NCBI GenBank assembly: GCA_013180625.2
Contig: SNVD02002551.1
Coordinates: forward strand, 1-64,000
DNA length: 64,000 nt
Source: Boswellia sacra
Lineage: Eukaryota; Streptophyta; Magnoliopsida; Sapindales; Burseraceae
Direction of reading: 5' to 3'
Positions 24,101 through 47,174 of this stretch are shown piece by piece. Below the pieces are notes generated by a model. The model saw only the letters and a list, made by a program, of their open reading frames with translations, was not told the DNA's origin and made no database searches. A program made the position numbers and the translations under genes. Numbering within the stretch: the first letter of the stretch is position 1; every line of letters begins with the position of its first letter.

Positions 24101-25372
24101 AATTTAACAATATAAAATGACATCTCCGCTTTTTATATGAAAAAAGAATCATAAATAATCAAAATTAGAAAAAGAGTTAGATTTAATTAAGAGACCCCAA
24201 AAAGGGGTTAAATTAAAAAAAAAATACTCCGCTACTAAAAAGCGAGACATGAAACATTTTTCAATCACATCCCGTATTAGAAACTATCGACTAATGAGTG
24301 TATTATTTCAACAATTCATCCCCCATCTGGAATATGGCCATTGCTCCTTGAAGCCACTAGCCAGCATAGGATGACCTTAATGGCCAGTGTTGAAAGCCCA
24401 CTAATTAAGTCAATGCATTAGATTTTTATCAAGAATTCTACTTATTGATTTTTTGGTAGATAATTAATCTTTATGTACACATAAATAATGTGTTAGAAAT
24501 TATATTTGTTGCAAAATGTCCTACCGGTCAATTCAAACTCAATGGTCCCTCTAAACAAAGTAAAAGTAGTGGACGGGACAGGACTGAAAACTGATTGCTG
24601 TACTCAAATAGCAGGCACACGTAGAATAGAATAGAAAGTTTGGAAATTATGGGCAAAGACAGAGAAGAGAGACGGTGGAAATTGGAGTGTTGTGGTGAGA
24701 TTATCATCATCGATGAAATCAAGTTAGTTAAAAATAATATATCTATATTATGGCCTTGCACTTGAATAAATTTATTATTATTGTATTTGTTGTTCTGTCA
24801 GTAGAGTAGGGTCTGGGAACAGAATCATCATGCATGACATGTCACATAAGCATTTGATTATTTCTACTCAGAGGTTGGTGGCATTTTGGTACTTTAGGTC
24901 TAAAATATGGTCTGGAAAGTAGAATGTACATATGACATTAGTAAGAAGGATTTCAAATGCAACCCCAGAAAAACACATGGTTTTCAGCAACCAACCATGA
25001 GACAGCTCACTACTGCTACTAGCCCATCCCATCCCATCCCAAGGGTACAACTAATTAGAGAAAAAAAATGACCAAACAAACAAAATTATACGGTAGAAAT
25101 CATGATTCATGGTCAAAGAGGAGTGTTAATGAAGTAGCATACCTGGAAACAAAGCTGTCCATGAATGAATCGGGATTATTTGACTTGAAAGCTCTCAGAA
25201 AAGTCCACATGTTGCCAATGAAAGGCCACCCCAAATCACCTGGAGGAAGAGAGTACTGCTTATCACCCAGCTGGGTTTCATACAACCACCTGTTTGCTCT
25301 TCTGAGAAGCCATCTCAGAGTGGCAAAACTAGCAAATATGCATGCCACAACCGCCCAAATAGAACTCATCAT
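21137..25372 (-). CDS. KAO: Cytochrome P450 CYP88A, ent-kaurenoic acid oxidase (gibberellin synthesis)
   Basis: KAO carries out the three oxidations from ent-kaurenoic acid to GA12 at the ER. Eight exons: 25372-25143, 23478-23001, 22908-22645, 22033-21944, 21843-21765, 21658-21552, 21459-21338 and 21242-21137. They sum to 1476 nt, 491 residues, the usual CYP88A length. Visible features in order: an N-terminal membrane anchor (about residues 5-22), the proline hinge [13 protein letters not shown], the conserved CYP88A stretches [18 protein letters not shown] and [16 protein letters not shown], the I-helix AGHESSGH, the K-helix ETLR, and the haem loop [11 protein letters not shown] with the Cys ligand. 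Intron 1 is long (1664 bp). No lesion is seen. The assignment to KAO rather than another CYP rests on many recalled identical blocks. Confidence 0.95.
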
Positions 25373-25598
25373 CGACTCCGTACCTAATTAACTCTAACTT
25401 GGGCTCAGCTGAAATGATATCGACAGAGCCAAACGGAGCAGAACTCGAGAATTTAGAGACTTGGCCTCGACATCCCACTCAGTCTCTTTCTATGTCCCTT
25501 GTCAACTCTTAACTAGTGTACATGTATATATATGTGTATATACACACACACACACATGCACACACCTCACACGTAATGTAATGAGAGTGTTACTCGTA

Positions 25599-25604
25599 CA
25601 CGTG
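25599..25604. promoter_or_regulatory. G-box / ABRE-like site upstream of KAO
   Basis: CACGTG sits inside ACACGTGGC, about 230 bp upstream of the KAO start codon. This core is bound by bZIP and bHLH factors in plants; use at this gene is inferred from position only. A TATATA-rich stretch at about 25525-25542 lies between it and the start. Confidence 0.45.
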
Positions 25605-27097
25605 GCAAACTTCAGAGGTGCTCAACGGAACCAAAAAAATGAAATTACTCAAATATATATAACTGAAGGTTTGAGAAAAGGAGATAAAAGGAAAATTTGC
25701 CGGCCTATATCTGTTTTGTTTATTAATTGCTTTATATGCCGTTTTGCCATTAGCTTTTCATTCTCTATTCTCATTTATCAACTAATTAAATAGTTAACAA
25801 CAACTTAGCTTCGCTCTTCCCTTGTTAATTTTTCAGATCATATTCTTTATTTCTTTTCCTTTTACAGCTTTGTAATTAAATTTATCGTAGCATCTAAATT
25901 TTAGAAATTGATATATTTCTCAACGACCCTTTAAATTTAGGTCTATTTTCTTAATTCTTTCTTTTTCTGATTACATGTATAACAAACCCCCTTAATTGTT
26001 GAGAATCAATTGTAACAAGATTAAGTGCCTCTTTTTTTAAAAAGAAAAATATGCGGACAGACTTGGTAAATTCCAATACGGATATGGTAAAACAGTGCTT
26101 AATTTGTTTTTGATGATCTAAGGAAGCAAAAGGGATCGGAATTTGATATATATACATGATAATGCTTATCGAATAATGAGATCAGACAAATATTTAGAAG
26201 TTAATAAATAATACATGAAAGGCAAGCACGCTTGTATTTTTGCTTTAATAATACTAGTAGTGTAGTGGTTCTTACTTCTCAGAAATATAATATTGAATTA
26301 TATATTTTATATTTAAAAAAGTCCCAAAGGAACTTTTGCGCAAAGGCAAAGGCAAAGCCACACCCTATGTCCCTTAAAGTTACAACATACAAATGCCTTC
26401 CAAGTCCTTTGCCGGATCACGATTTGCCATTCAAGCTAACGTCAATTCAATATGACCCCAACGCGTCCATAAATAATGAGTTCTGTCCCATCTATATTCC
26501 AGTAATATAAGTAGGTTATAACTCGATGTGATTATGATATTTCTCCAGCTAAGTATTCCATTCTATAACATCGATTCATTATTTAGTGAACATCATCTTC
26601 ATGAGCGTGGTGGTGGGGCTTGTCGTTAGATATGTCTTCTCCGTTGTCCGCAACCCAGAACCAGAAGTTGACGGTTGTTATCAACAAGAGGATAAGGCCA
26701 ATACTATTTACTAAATCTTGTGAATCCCCAAGTTAGGAATTAATTAAGACAATGCAAACGGACATACTTTCTAAAACTACCCTATTATTATTTTTAATTT
26801 TTTTTTGGTCCAAAACAATAATTACAATCATAATTTTAATTCAATCCGAATCAAACAATCCCCCCACTTGAAGACAATTAACAAAGGATTATATATCGAT
26901 TCATGGAAAGAACAAAAAGCCTTAACGCAGAAAAATGGGACATGGATTTGCATTTAGGTTTAGGTAATGCATACAGGATTCAGAAACAATAACAGAAAAT
27001 GAGTTGTCCGCATTACAAGTTCCCATTAATTGAAGAGGTTGGCAGGAAAATATGACTTAAACAGAACAGAACCTGTCCAGTTGTCTAACCCTTAAGT
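25605..27097. other. Intergenic with one possible coding remnant
   Basis: Mostly AT-rich DNA. On the minus strand at about 26710-26586 an open stretch reads a hydrophobic segment (GLILLLITTVNFWFWVA), then acidic and His residues (KPHHHAHEDDVH), then a stop. It could be the last exon of a membrane protein, but I found no matching upstream exon and do not recognise it. Confidence 0.3.
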
Positions 27098-27352
27098 TTA
27101 ATTTCCCGTTCCCTTTGTAATTGTGACTGGTTGGCCTTCAGTCACTGGTGACTGAGAATACGAGATTGAAATCAGCTCAGACCTAAACTTCTCTGCTCCA
27201 TCATAATCCACTCCTTCCCCCAACTTTTGACCGTTATGATTTTCTGAAGGAAGAGCCCTGTTGTCTGGGTCTGGAACAGAATAAGAGATAGCAATAAGTG
27301 ACTCCCGTGTGATTTCCTCACGAGCCTCCTTGCCAGATGCTGACTTATCCAT
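27098..27352 (-). CDS. Small conserved-looking hypothetical protein, 84 aa
   Basis: The frame starts MDKSASGKEAREEITRESLI and is strongly charged, with an internal near-repeat: IAISYSVPDPD and, about 38 residues later, ISISYSQSPV. I do not recognise the function. Codon use looks like real coding sequence, and the region upstream (27353-28060) carries purine-rich, 5'-UTR-like DNA with possible splice signals, so the mRNA may start near 28 kb. There is no signal peptide or membrane segment. The alternative is a chance frame, but the duplicated SYS motif and the lack of low-complexity sequence argue for a gene. Confidence 0.45.
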   Translation of the reverse strand: MDKSASGKEAREEITRESLIAISYSVPDPDNRALPSENHNGQKLGEGVDYDGAEKFRSELISISYSQSPVTEGQPVTITKGTGN

Positions 27353-28099
27353 AAAAATAAATAAAATGACAATCTACTTGCCCTGCCCCTGCATCATGTA
27401 ATACACATACATACTGAGACATTCAAAGAAAACTTCTAATCACCAAATCAAAGAAATAAAATCAATCATTTGTGCAGCAACAGCAAAGCTAAGGTGTTAC
27501 AAAAGTCTGTTCTGGCACACCTGCGGCCAAATTGGCGGCAGATATGATATGGGTGTCATGCGATTTCAGTTCTTCACAAGGAATTGCATATTCAATGTAA
27601 AAGTAGAAGAAATTAAGTTGGAGAGATCCGGTTGAATTCATGAAAAAAAAAGTACTGGAATTAATGTAAAAGTTGTTAAAAGAGTTAAAAGAATCAGTAG
27701 AAGCAGGTGCTGCTGCGATGCAGCCGCGAGGTAAGCTAAAACGCCTCATATCATATGAATCAATTAGTTTCCGGTAGCTGAAGAATTTATAAAGAATTAC
27801 AAGATTTCAAAACCAAACAGAAATTAAAGACTCGGATCTGTACTGTAGATAGAAGATGAAGAAGACAAGTCAACGGAGAACAGACGCCAAATAATACACC
27901 CTAAAACCATATAATATGTTTATGTGAAGATATGTATGTATACAATAATTATAACAAGCAGAAAAATAGATCAACTAGCAAGAGGAAATACCTATGAAGG
28001 ATGGAAGAGGACCGCTGCTCCTGCTTCAACTTCAATGCAAGCAAAACAAGAAGCCAAGCAGAGACAAAGACCAAAAAAAAAATAAAGTAAAGTCTTATC

Positions 28100-29295
28100 A
28101 AAATTTTTGAATTTTCTATTGCCCTTCCATTCCATTCATCGCGTTTGCTCTAAACAAATTTATTAAATATGGGCTGCGGTGTTTGACAAAGTAAGTATCT
28201 TCACGCGGCCCACACTGCACCATTTTTTATATTTTCCTTTGTTTTATCTTGTTCTTTATGTGTAATTCTGCTCAACCCCCGTTTAAGATTGTTTTTTTGT
28301 CGACTCTGTTACCAAATTAAATAGCAATAAAATTGTTTAAAAAAATAGCAATTAAACACATTTTTAATGAAATATTATTTCTTTTCAAAATTTGTCATCA
28401 CTTTCCACATCTATTCTTTCATCATAACAATTTGTGGCTCAAATCAAAACTACTTCGACGACTGTATGCACACAATTAAATCAATTATGAAACTTGTTTA
28501 TTCAACTTTATTTGATGTTAAATAAAAGATCATAGCTTTATAACTCTCATTGATAAAATTACATAGCGCACTCACCTTTTTCGTCTGATACATCTACTTC
28601 ATATAATTACCTCTAGTGTTCAAGTAGTTACTGGCACATTTCCCATACTTTTGAACAGTTAAGTGTTCAAACGTTTATTAATAATTACTACGACATTCTT
28701 TGCAAAAACTGAAGAGAAAAGTAATAATGGAATCAAGCAAATGAATAAAAGAATATTACATTAAAACATCCCTCAATTTATTTATTTGACAACATTACTC
28801 TCATTTCATTTCATTTGAAATGAAAGGTTGAAGAGTTAATTGATGGAAATGATAAAGAATCACAAACTTATAACTTGCAAATCAAATGGACGTTACAGGT
28901 TTCAATTTTTTAAAGTTTTTATTTAATATATGAAGGAAATATTAGTCATTCTACTAGCAATTCAATATAAATCACGCTGCTATCCCAGAATGATGATATT
29001 GATAAATGCAAACAAAGCTTATGTGGAGGCGGTGATAAAATCTGCCAATTACCTGATTCATTTCACTCTTTAGAGTCATCATATCACACCAAACGACCAT
29101 ATGGATTCTATAGTCCTAACTAATTAAACTAATTGAAGCACAGCAGAAATAGCTTCTCGGTCGCTTCTCTTCTTATTTCTTTCTATCAATCACCTATTTA
29201 TACATCTTTTTTTTTTTTTTGTGTGAAACTATTTTGCCAGCAGGAGAAAATAGCTCTCTGAACATCTAAAAATCTGCTTCCATCCAGAAAAATAT
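28100..29295. other. Intergenic between the hypothetical gene and BSK2
   Basis: AT-rich DNA with no convincing exon, RNA gene or complete repeat. The right end is the 3' flank of the BSK2-like gene. Confidence 0.55.
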
Positions 29296-39766
<10,471 letters not shown>

Positions 39767-42724
39767 GACTAGGAATTGTAGAAAAATATATTTTATTGTT
39801 CAATGCTCACATCACGCAGAATACAACAACTCAACTACACTATAACGACAACTGAAAAAAGAGTCGGAAAGACGGAGAGTGCTGAGGTGAGGAGGAGGGT
39901 TGACAGTTAACTGAATGGCTGACTTGGTCTTGGACTTAAAAAGTGAAATGAAATAAAATAAAATAAAAATAACAAGTTAATGAAGATGATGGAGTTAGAG
40001 TAGGCAGGCAAAGTATACACGTATTCCTCAAGGTTAAAACGAAGTAGAGAAGGTGAAGGTGAGTTAAAGATTCAGTAAGAACGAATTGGAAATTGAAGAT
40101 GAAGGAATCCGACTCCTTTCTTGATCATCACCACCATCAGAGAGTAGAAGAGTAGGGAGACGACAGAGTCACATGACAAGCTGACTACTAACCCACGTGA
40201 TGACTTGAAGACAAAAAAATAAAAATTAAATTACTAACACATCTCAACTGTCTAGGCGAACTCTTAACATTAACACAATTATGTCTTTATGGTAACTATT
40301 TGGCGTTAGAAGTTGAAGACGAACAGCATACTATACCTCTTCCTCTTCCCCATTTCGTCACAAGAGTTATTTTAAAGTTAAAACCTTTTAAAAATTTTCT
40401 TTTTGATCAGTTTTCTCTTTTTAGTTAGACCAATTACATTTTCTTTTTTTAAAAAATTAAAATTAATAATATCCGTAAGTTGTAAATATAAACAAGAACA
40501 ATAACTGTGCCCACCCTAAGCCTACGCTTTCCCCAAAAACGTTCTGTGACCGCCCCTGACTGCAGCGCAGAGGGGCCATTGCTTTTTCAATTTTCAAGTT
40601 TCAAGTCTCAACCGCTTTGCCATGAAATTAATTAATTGTTTCGTGATCATCAAAGTAGAAGTGGAGATGGACTTGGATTGGGCGCCTCGGACTTGAATAA
40701 AGACAACCCAATAGCCTACATAGAGGGTTCTTCAGTAAGTGAGAGGTCCAGCCCGAGGATCCCTTGGATCCAACTATAGATGGGCTTCTTACAGTAAAAG
40801 GGTGTAAAGACTTTGTGATCCCTTCCGTTGATGCCTGTTGCAGAAAGCATACCCAATGGCCCAGCTTATTATTTCTGTCCAATATGACGGCCCGCAGGGA
40901 AGTTAGCCTCAACCTGATAAAGATGTACCGTAAATAGATTACCAGGACTCCAATAGAAACAACTAGAACGTATCTATCTAGACCAATTTTCCCAGGGAAG
41001 GGAAATAAAAGTGTTGAAGATAGGGTCGTTAACAACTTGAAATTTGTTAAATTCAATTTGAATATGAATCTGGAATTAGTCAATCAATGCTTATCCGAGA
41101 TAATGGAAGGAAGACATAAGCGACAGACAGATTTCTGACTAAGGCAGAGAAAAATTTAAATGTGATAAGCAAGCTTTTAAATTATAAGATATTTACTTGT
41201 GCTTATTTATTTACCCACACAAGGCGCCCCAAACTATTTTATTACTTGTGCTTTTATTACTCTTTAATTATTTTATTAGTTGATAAGCCAAAGGAAAATA
41301 AGTAATAAGACGTGCTTGAATTGAATACGAGCTATCGGTTTTCATGCTGAAAGCGAAATTTGACTCCAAGTCTAACCTAACCCAACCAACTAACTTGGCA
41401 TAGCCAGCCTCTACGACGTGAGACGCCATTGTTTGAATATTAATTTATTCTCTTCTGTATGCATGACGTGGACTTTGAATTTCTTTTTCCAACTTGCATG
41501 TTTGTCATCATTAGAAATTGATATGAAAGCAAGGCATGTTTAGCTGGAAGTGATGTATCACCATTCACAGCAGCCGGCATCGATTGCATCAAAGTCGTTA
41601 ATTTATTGGTGTATTTTAAAAGCTAACGGCTGTGCTTTAGGTACAGTCATATATAATATTTTTACCACTAGCTAGCCTTTTAATTACAATCTTATCCTCT
41701 CAAAATAAGAAAGCTACAGCATCAGTGGTTATTGGTCTCTTATATATGACTACATGTAGTGAATTTTTTAAAAAAAGCTTTTTAATAAATTAGGAGCATA
41801 TAATTTGTAATTTCTAAACACAATACTTAATGATAATTTTAATATTAAGTGTCTCACGTGAATGGGGGTTATGAGAGCCAAATGACCGACCGTAGCTGCA
41901 TGGTCTACGATTGCTGACTCGGCTGCTTTCCAAGCCCTGAAAATTAAATTAGAAGAAAAACAAAACAATGCAGATGCGGTACTCTCCACATGCTTTTTAC
42001 CAATATCTTGCTACGATCAATTTTCAAACTTGTCAGCTTTGCGTAGGCTAGGTAGGCTCCACTTCATTCATATGCGATATAGTAATTTCCATAAACTAAA
42101 TTGGATATTCTATTGTTTATTTTGTAATAATTATGATAGAGTAGGGCTAGGGCTCGTTCTATGCAGTGTACTAAACATTAATTGGAAGGCAACTTGCTCT
42201 TTTCAGCCCCAACTTCGGCTACAATTAATAAGAAGATTGTCAATACATAAAAGGAATAATTAATATTTAGAACTGCAAGAGTGGGAAATAATATTATTAT
42301 TATAGGAGTAGAATAGATAAAATCTTGGTTTCTACTCCATAATCCTATAATTAGGCCATGAAATTAAAGATGATGTTTTGAAGCAACAAGATAGCTAGCT
42401 TGCTAGATCTGTGTAAATAATGATAGCAATTAAATATCAATGAGTTGAGTAATGGAGGATGATTGAAAATTAGTAACAGTAATGAAGAAGGGGATAAGTA
42501 GCTAGGTAGGGTGTTTGAAAAATTGAAAGTTAAAAGATGTCAAAATCAGGACAGCTTAATGACTGCCAGTTGGCTTTATTAGTTTGAAAGAGACGCGATT
42601 TAGTCATTTCTTCTGATAATCCACGACTGTATTCAACAATTAATGTGACGCAGGCAGCCTTTGCACTTGCCCCCACCTCTTAAACGTGTGTTGCTTCCTC
42701 CCATCTTCTTCTTCCTCGCAATGG

Positions 42725-42730
42725 CACGTG
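42725..42730. promoter_or_regulatory. G-box upstream of the NPF7-like gene
   Basis: CACGTG inside GGCACGTGCAC, about 185 bp before the start codon. G-box cores are bound by bHLH and bZIP regulators; a role here is inferred from position. Confidence 0.4.
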
Positions 42731-42763
42731 CACCTCCTCCAACATCTCCATTTCTCTACTTCC

Positions 42764-42771
42764 TATATATA
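42764..42771 (+). promoter_or_regulatory. Probable TATA box of the NPF7-like gene
   Basis: TATATATA lies about 140 bp upstream of the ATG at 42912, a normal distance for a plant gene with a short leader. Confidence 0.45.
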
Positions 42772-42911
42772 CCTACATCATTCGCTTCTTAACTCCAAAC
42801 ATAAATATAATTCCTCTCCTCTCCTCCTAATCTTTAATCTCCTTTTTCTGTTGCATTTTACATATACAATAACAATACTATTGCTTCTATCTATCTATAT
42901 AGCCTCCTCCA

Positions 42912-45900
42912 ATGGCTTTTTTCAACTTTTGCAAAGAGGTTTGTTGATATATACATATGTTTATACATACTCTTGTTCCTAATTAATTTGTACAGTAGTG
43001 ATCAGTTAAATGCAGATGCAGTGTTTTATTCTATTAATTCTTTACTTGATCTTCTTTTAGGTCTCCGTTGCCTTTGATCTCATTTTCAAGACCTAGCTAA
43101 CTCACTTAATTTGGAGTTCATGTGAATCAATATAACAAAAACATTCAACGATATCCATTTCCATCTCTTTCTCTCACTGCACCTCCACCTCTGTTTCTTT
43201 TTAATAATTTCTTCAAGTATTAATTATTGTGCTTCCCTTTCGCATGCATATTTTTATTTATTTTATTTTATCTTTCTGTTGGAAGGGGCTGATAAATAAA
43301 GCTATTTTAACTTATAAATCCCGAAAATGAATTAACATTTTAATTTGGGACTATCTATTCAAGTCACTAGTACAATAAAATTAAAAGGAAAGTGGCTAAT
43401 AATGGATAATCCCCTCGCCTCCAGAAATAAGTTGACTAGATATTAAAAGAAAGTCATGAAATTGTCTACAGATATACGTCTGTTTTTCCATATATTCTGC
43501 GTGTCAGCTTGGTTTAATTAATAATAGGGAGATTTATTAGTATATATGGTTTAGGAGTAAAAAAACGTAGGATTTGATTAGTTTCTTCGTCGCATCGCAT
43601 GTGTTATTGTGAAGTGAAATAGCTTGCCGGGGTCTTCTCTTGTCTTGTGTATTTTTAAAGCCTCCTAATAATACAGCAGTATGTTAGGTGGAACGTAACA
43701 TTCTCATTAATCATAAGACTTGTCTATATGTTTTCCCCCAAGCTCTTTGGACATCATGACGTTCAAAGCTCTTATTTTTAATTTTTTAGGAAAAATACTA
43801 TACATTTTAATGGTATATCAAGAAAGGGCTTTTTTTTTTTTTTTAAAATTCGATTGGCAGACATATCCAAACCCATAATGATCTTAATTATCAGCTTAAA
43901 TGTTTTCAATGATCTTGAACTTCTACAATCGTCTGTTAATAAAAATATTAATTGATGAATATATTTCCTTGAAACTTGCAATTTTATATTTATTTATTTT
44001 ACTAGCGTGTATATGCTATAAATGGACCGTTTGAAAACATCGATTATAATCATAAGTTCATAATTACTTCGATCAAGTATGAAATGAAGTATTCTAAAAG
44101 CATCTAATTAATTATATGAATATTTTATATATATCTTGTGTGTGAAGCCATAAATTAACGGGTAGCTTCAGTACTGTTCAATGTTAATATCTCTCGAATT
44201 AATTTCTTTTAATTAATCTCCCTCATTGTTGCATATATACATAGTCTGAAGTTTTCAACCATACATATGGTCAGGGTATGGTAGAGGAGAATATTAAAAA
44301 AGAGCTGGAGGCGTGTACCCGTGACGGAGCTGTTGATCGATATGGTCGTCCCGCAATCCGGCACAGAACTGGAACATGGATTGCTGGCATTCTTATCTTA
44401 GGTATCTTCCAACTTTCATAACCATGCCATGGTGTTAACTAAGCTCAGTGGCAAATCGTCCTAATATAACTTTGATTCTTTGTCTTAATTCTTAAGATGC
44501 ATGCACTTATGGTCTTTTACGCCTTCTGGTAAGATCCCACATGCATTTAATCGTTTTAAATTCAGATCTCACATCAATGTGCTAAATTAATAATATATAT
44601 ATGCACCCCTAGCACTTTCTTTATTATACGTCTTTGATTCCTTGTGTCTTATACTAACGGCAACTCATAACGTATAACATCAAATCAGAGACATGCACAA
44701 ACTATCTCTTATTTATTTAATATTGTAAGTCGATTCCTTTTCTGAATTTTTAAATTTCAGTGAATCAAGGACTGGCCACGTTGGCATTCTTTGGAGTAGG
44801 AGTGAACTTGGTGTTGTTTTTGACAAGGGTATTGGGGCAGAATAATGCTGATGCGGCAAACAATGTTAGCAAATGGACAGGCACTGTCTACTTTTTCTCT
44901 TTGCTTGGCGCCTTCCTTAGTGACTCTTACTGGGGAAGGTACAAGACTTGTGCTATCTTCCAGCTCATCTTCGTCATTGTAAGTTGCAACCATCCATTTG
45001 AGGAAAAGAGTACTACCAAACATTTAATCTACCTATACAGTTAACTTCATACAATTCGAGTTGGTAAATTAAATCATGTATTTTAACTTTTTCCTTCATT
45101 ATTATTTTTATCATCCATCGATATTTTGTTAACTCAAATTATATGAAACAGTTGTATAAATCGGTTGTAGTTGTATCATTACTCAAAATGAAAAATTAAC
45201 TTTCAGCTTAAGACACAACAATTTACCTTAGATAGGTGATGATTTATTAATTAATACGAGGAGATTTTTTAACACAAAGTTTTAACATAATTTATTGACA
45301 CAAATTTATGACCATTAATATAAAAAAATCCAATAGTTAAGATTAAAATTTAACAAATAGCATTTAATACTGTCAACACATCAATCATTTCAACTATTGA
45401 ATTTTGTGAATCAATGACTAGAAAATTGTATATAATTTTGTGTCAAAAGCCATGTGTCAAAATGTTACTTCCCTAATTAACATATAACTAATAATTCCCC
45501 CACATATAGCTATGATACTTTTTTTCTCCCTCTCTTAGTACTGCTTAATTCCGTGGTCATAGATGCTTAATTATAGTATTATTTTCGTTTCATTGCAGGG
45601 ACTTGTATCATTGTCAGTGTCATCTTCCGTATTCTTGCTTAAGCCTAGTGGGTGTGGTGATGAACAAACTCCATGTGGATCCCATTCAACCTTCCATATT
45701 GCATTGTTCTATCTCTCGATATACCTAATTGCTCTTGGAAATGGAGGTTACCAACCTAATGTAGCTACATTTGGGGCTGATCAATTTGATGAAGAAGACC
45801 CTAAGGAAGGGCACTCAAAAATAGCCTTCTTCAGCTACTTCTACTTGGCTTTGAACCTTGGCTCTCTATTTTCAAATACTATATTAGGATATTTTGAGGA

Positions 45901-47174
45901 TGAAGGGATATGGACACTGGGATTTTGGGCATCAGCTGCATCTGCTGCAATGGCATTGGTCCTGTTTCTCGCCGGGACTCCCAGATATAGGCACTTTAAA
46001 CCCAGTGGCAATCCTTTGGCCAGGTTTTGCCAAGTGGTGGTTGCTGCAACTAAAAAAAGGAAGGTTCAGATGGCACCAGGTGAAGAGGATCTCTTTGAAG
46101 AGGATGGAAAGGAAAGTTCCGAGAATGGAGCTAGAAAGATACTCCATACCAGTGGTTTCAAGTAAGTGATTAGTTGATGCCATATATGAGTGAATATTTA
46201 TATTTATATTACGCTGATGTTCTCGAGGTGCATGCATGCTAATTAGTTAAATGGCCATTCATCTCATTCTAATCAGGTTCTTGGATAGAGCGGCAGTTAT
46301 GACCTCCAATGATTATACCGGAAAGGATAATAATATTCGCAATTCCTGGAGTCTTTGCACCGTGACACAAGTCGAAGAAGTGAAATGCATACTGAGACTT
46401 CTACCAATTTGGTTATGCACCATACTTTACTCCGTGGTTTTCACTCAAATGGCATCACTTTTTGTGGAACAAGGAGCTGCGATGAAAACTAACATTTCGA
46501 GTTTCCACATCCCTCCTGCAAGCATGTCTAGTTTTGATATTCTAAGTGTTGCAGCTTTCATATTCATTTATAGGCGAGTTCTTGATCCTATTGTTGCGAG
46601 ACTAAGAAAGACAAAGCCAAAAGGTCTAACTGAGCTTCAGAGGATGGGAGTCGGTCTTGTTATAGCAATAATAGCAATGGTTTCGGCAGGAGTTGTGGAG
46701 GTTTTCAGGTTGAAATATGCCAACAAAGAATGCAGCAGTTGCGAAAGCGCAAGTTCTTTGAGCATATTTTGGCAAATTCCTCAGTACGTACTGATAGGAG
46801 CTTCGGAGGTATTCATGTATGTGGGTCAATTAGAGTTCTTTAATGGTCAGGCACCAGATGGATTAAAGAGCTTTGGAAGTGCACTTTGCATGACGTCCAT
46901 ATCTCTGGGAAATTATGTGAGTAGCTTGCTTGTGACAATTGTCATGAAAATCTCTACGAGGGATGATTTGCCAGGTTGGATCCCTGGAAACCTCAACAAG
47001 GGTCATCTAGACAGGTTTTACTTTCTCTTAGCAGCTTTAACAACAGCTGATCTTGTTGTCTACATCATATGCGCTAGATGGTACAAGTGTATCATGTTTG
47101 AGGAAAGATTAAGTGGGGAACAGCAAGGCATCATCACCAGCAGTACCACTACGCATGCTGACCTAAGAGTTTGA
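42912..47174 (+). CDS. NPF7-clade NRT1/PTR transporter (NPF7.3/NRT1.5-like)
   Basis: NPF7.3/NRT1.5 loads nitrate (and is linked to potassium release) into root xylem. Five exons: 42912-42938, 44275-44401, 44761-44978, 45599-46161 and 46277-47174. They give 1833 nt, 610 residues. The first exon encodes only nine residues (MAFFNFCKE) and joins in frame to the next (GMVEENIKKEL). The family fingerprint is clear: DRYGRPAIRHRTGTWIAGIL, SDSYWGRYKTCAIFQ, GYQPNVATFGADQFDEED, AFFSYFYLALNLGSLFSNT and SIFWQIPQYVLIGASEVFMY, with about 12 membrane segments and a central cytosolic loop. The ExxER proton-coupling motif of most NPFs is replaced in TM1 by NQGLA, as I recall for NRT1.5. NPF7.2 is the main alternative. 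No lesions. Confidence 0.92.

Larger units (their letters stand above)
39767..42911. other. Intergenic between the divergent BSK2 and NPF7-like genes
   Basis: This 3.1-kb region holds the promoters of two divergently transcribed genes. It contains a less AT-rich island at about 40650-41080 that I describe as a finding. I see no credible gene. The 151-codon minus frame at 41083-40628 lacks recognisable motifs. Confidence 0.55.

Noticed and set aside
27489..27749. 86-residue minus frame near the hypothetical gene
   Set aside because: It is rich in Asn, Ser and Phe runs, lacks motifs, and lies in what looks like 5' untranslated or intronic DNA.
40628..41083. 151-residue minus frame
   Set aside because: No recognised domain, and the region looks more like an inserted fragment than a gene; kept only as a finding.
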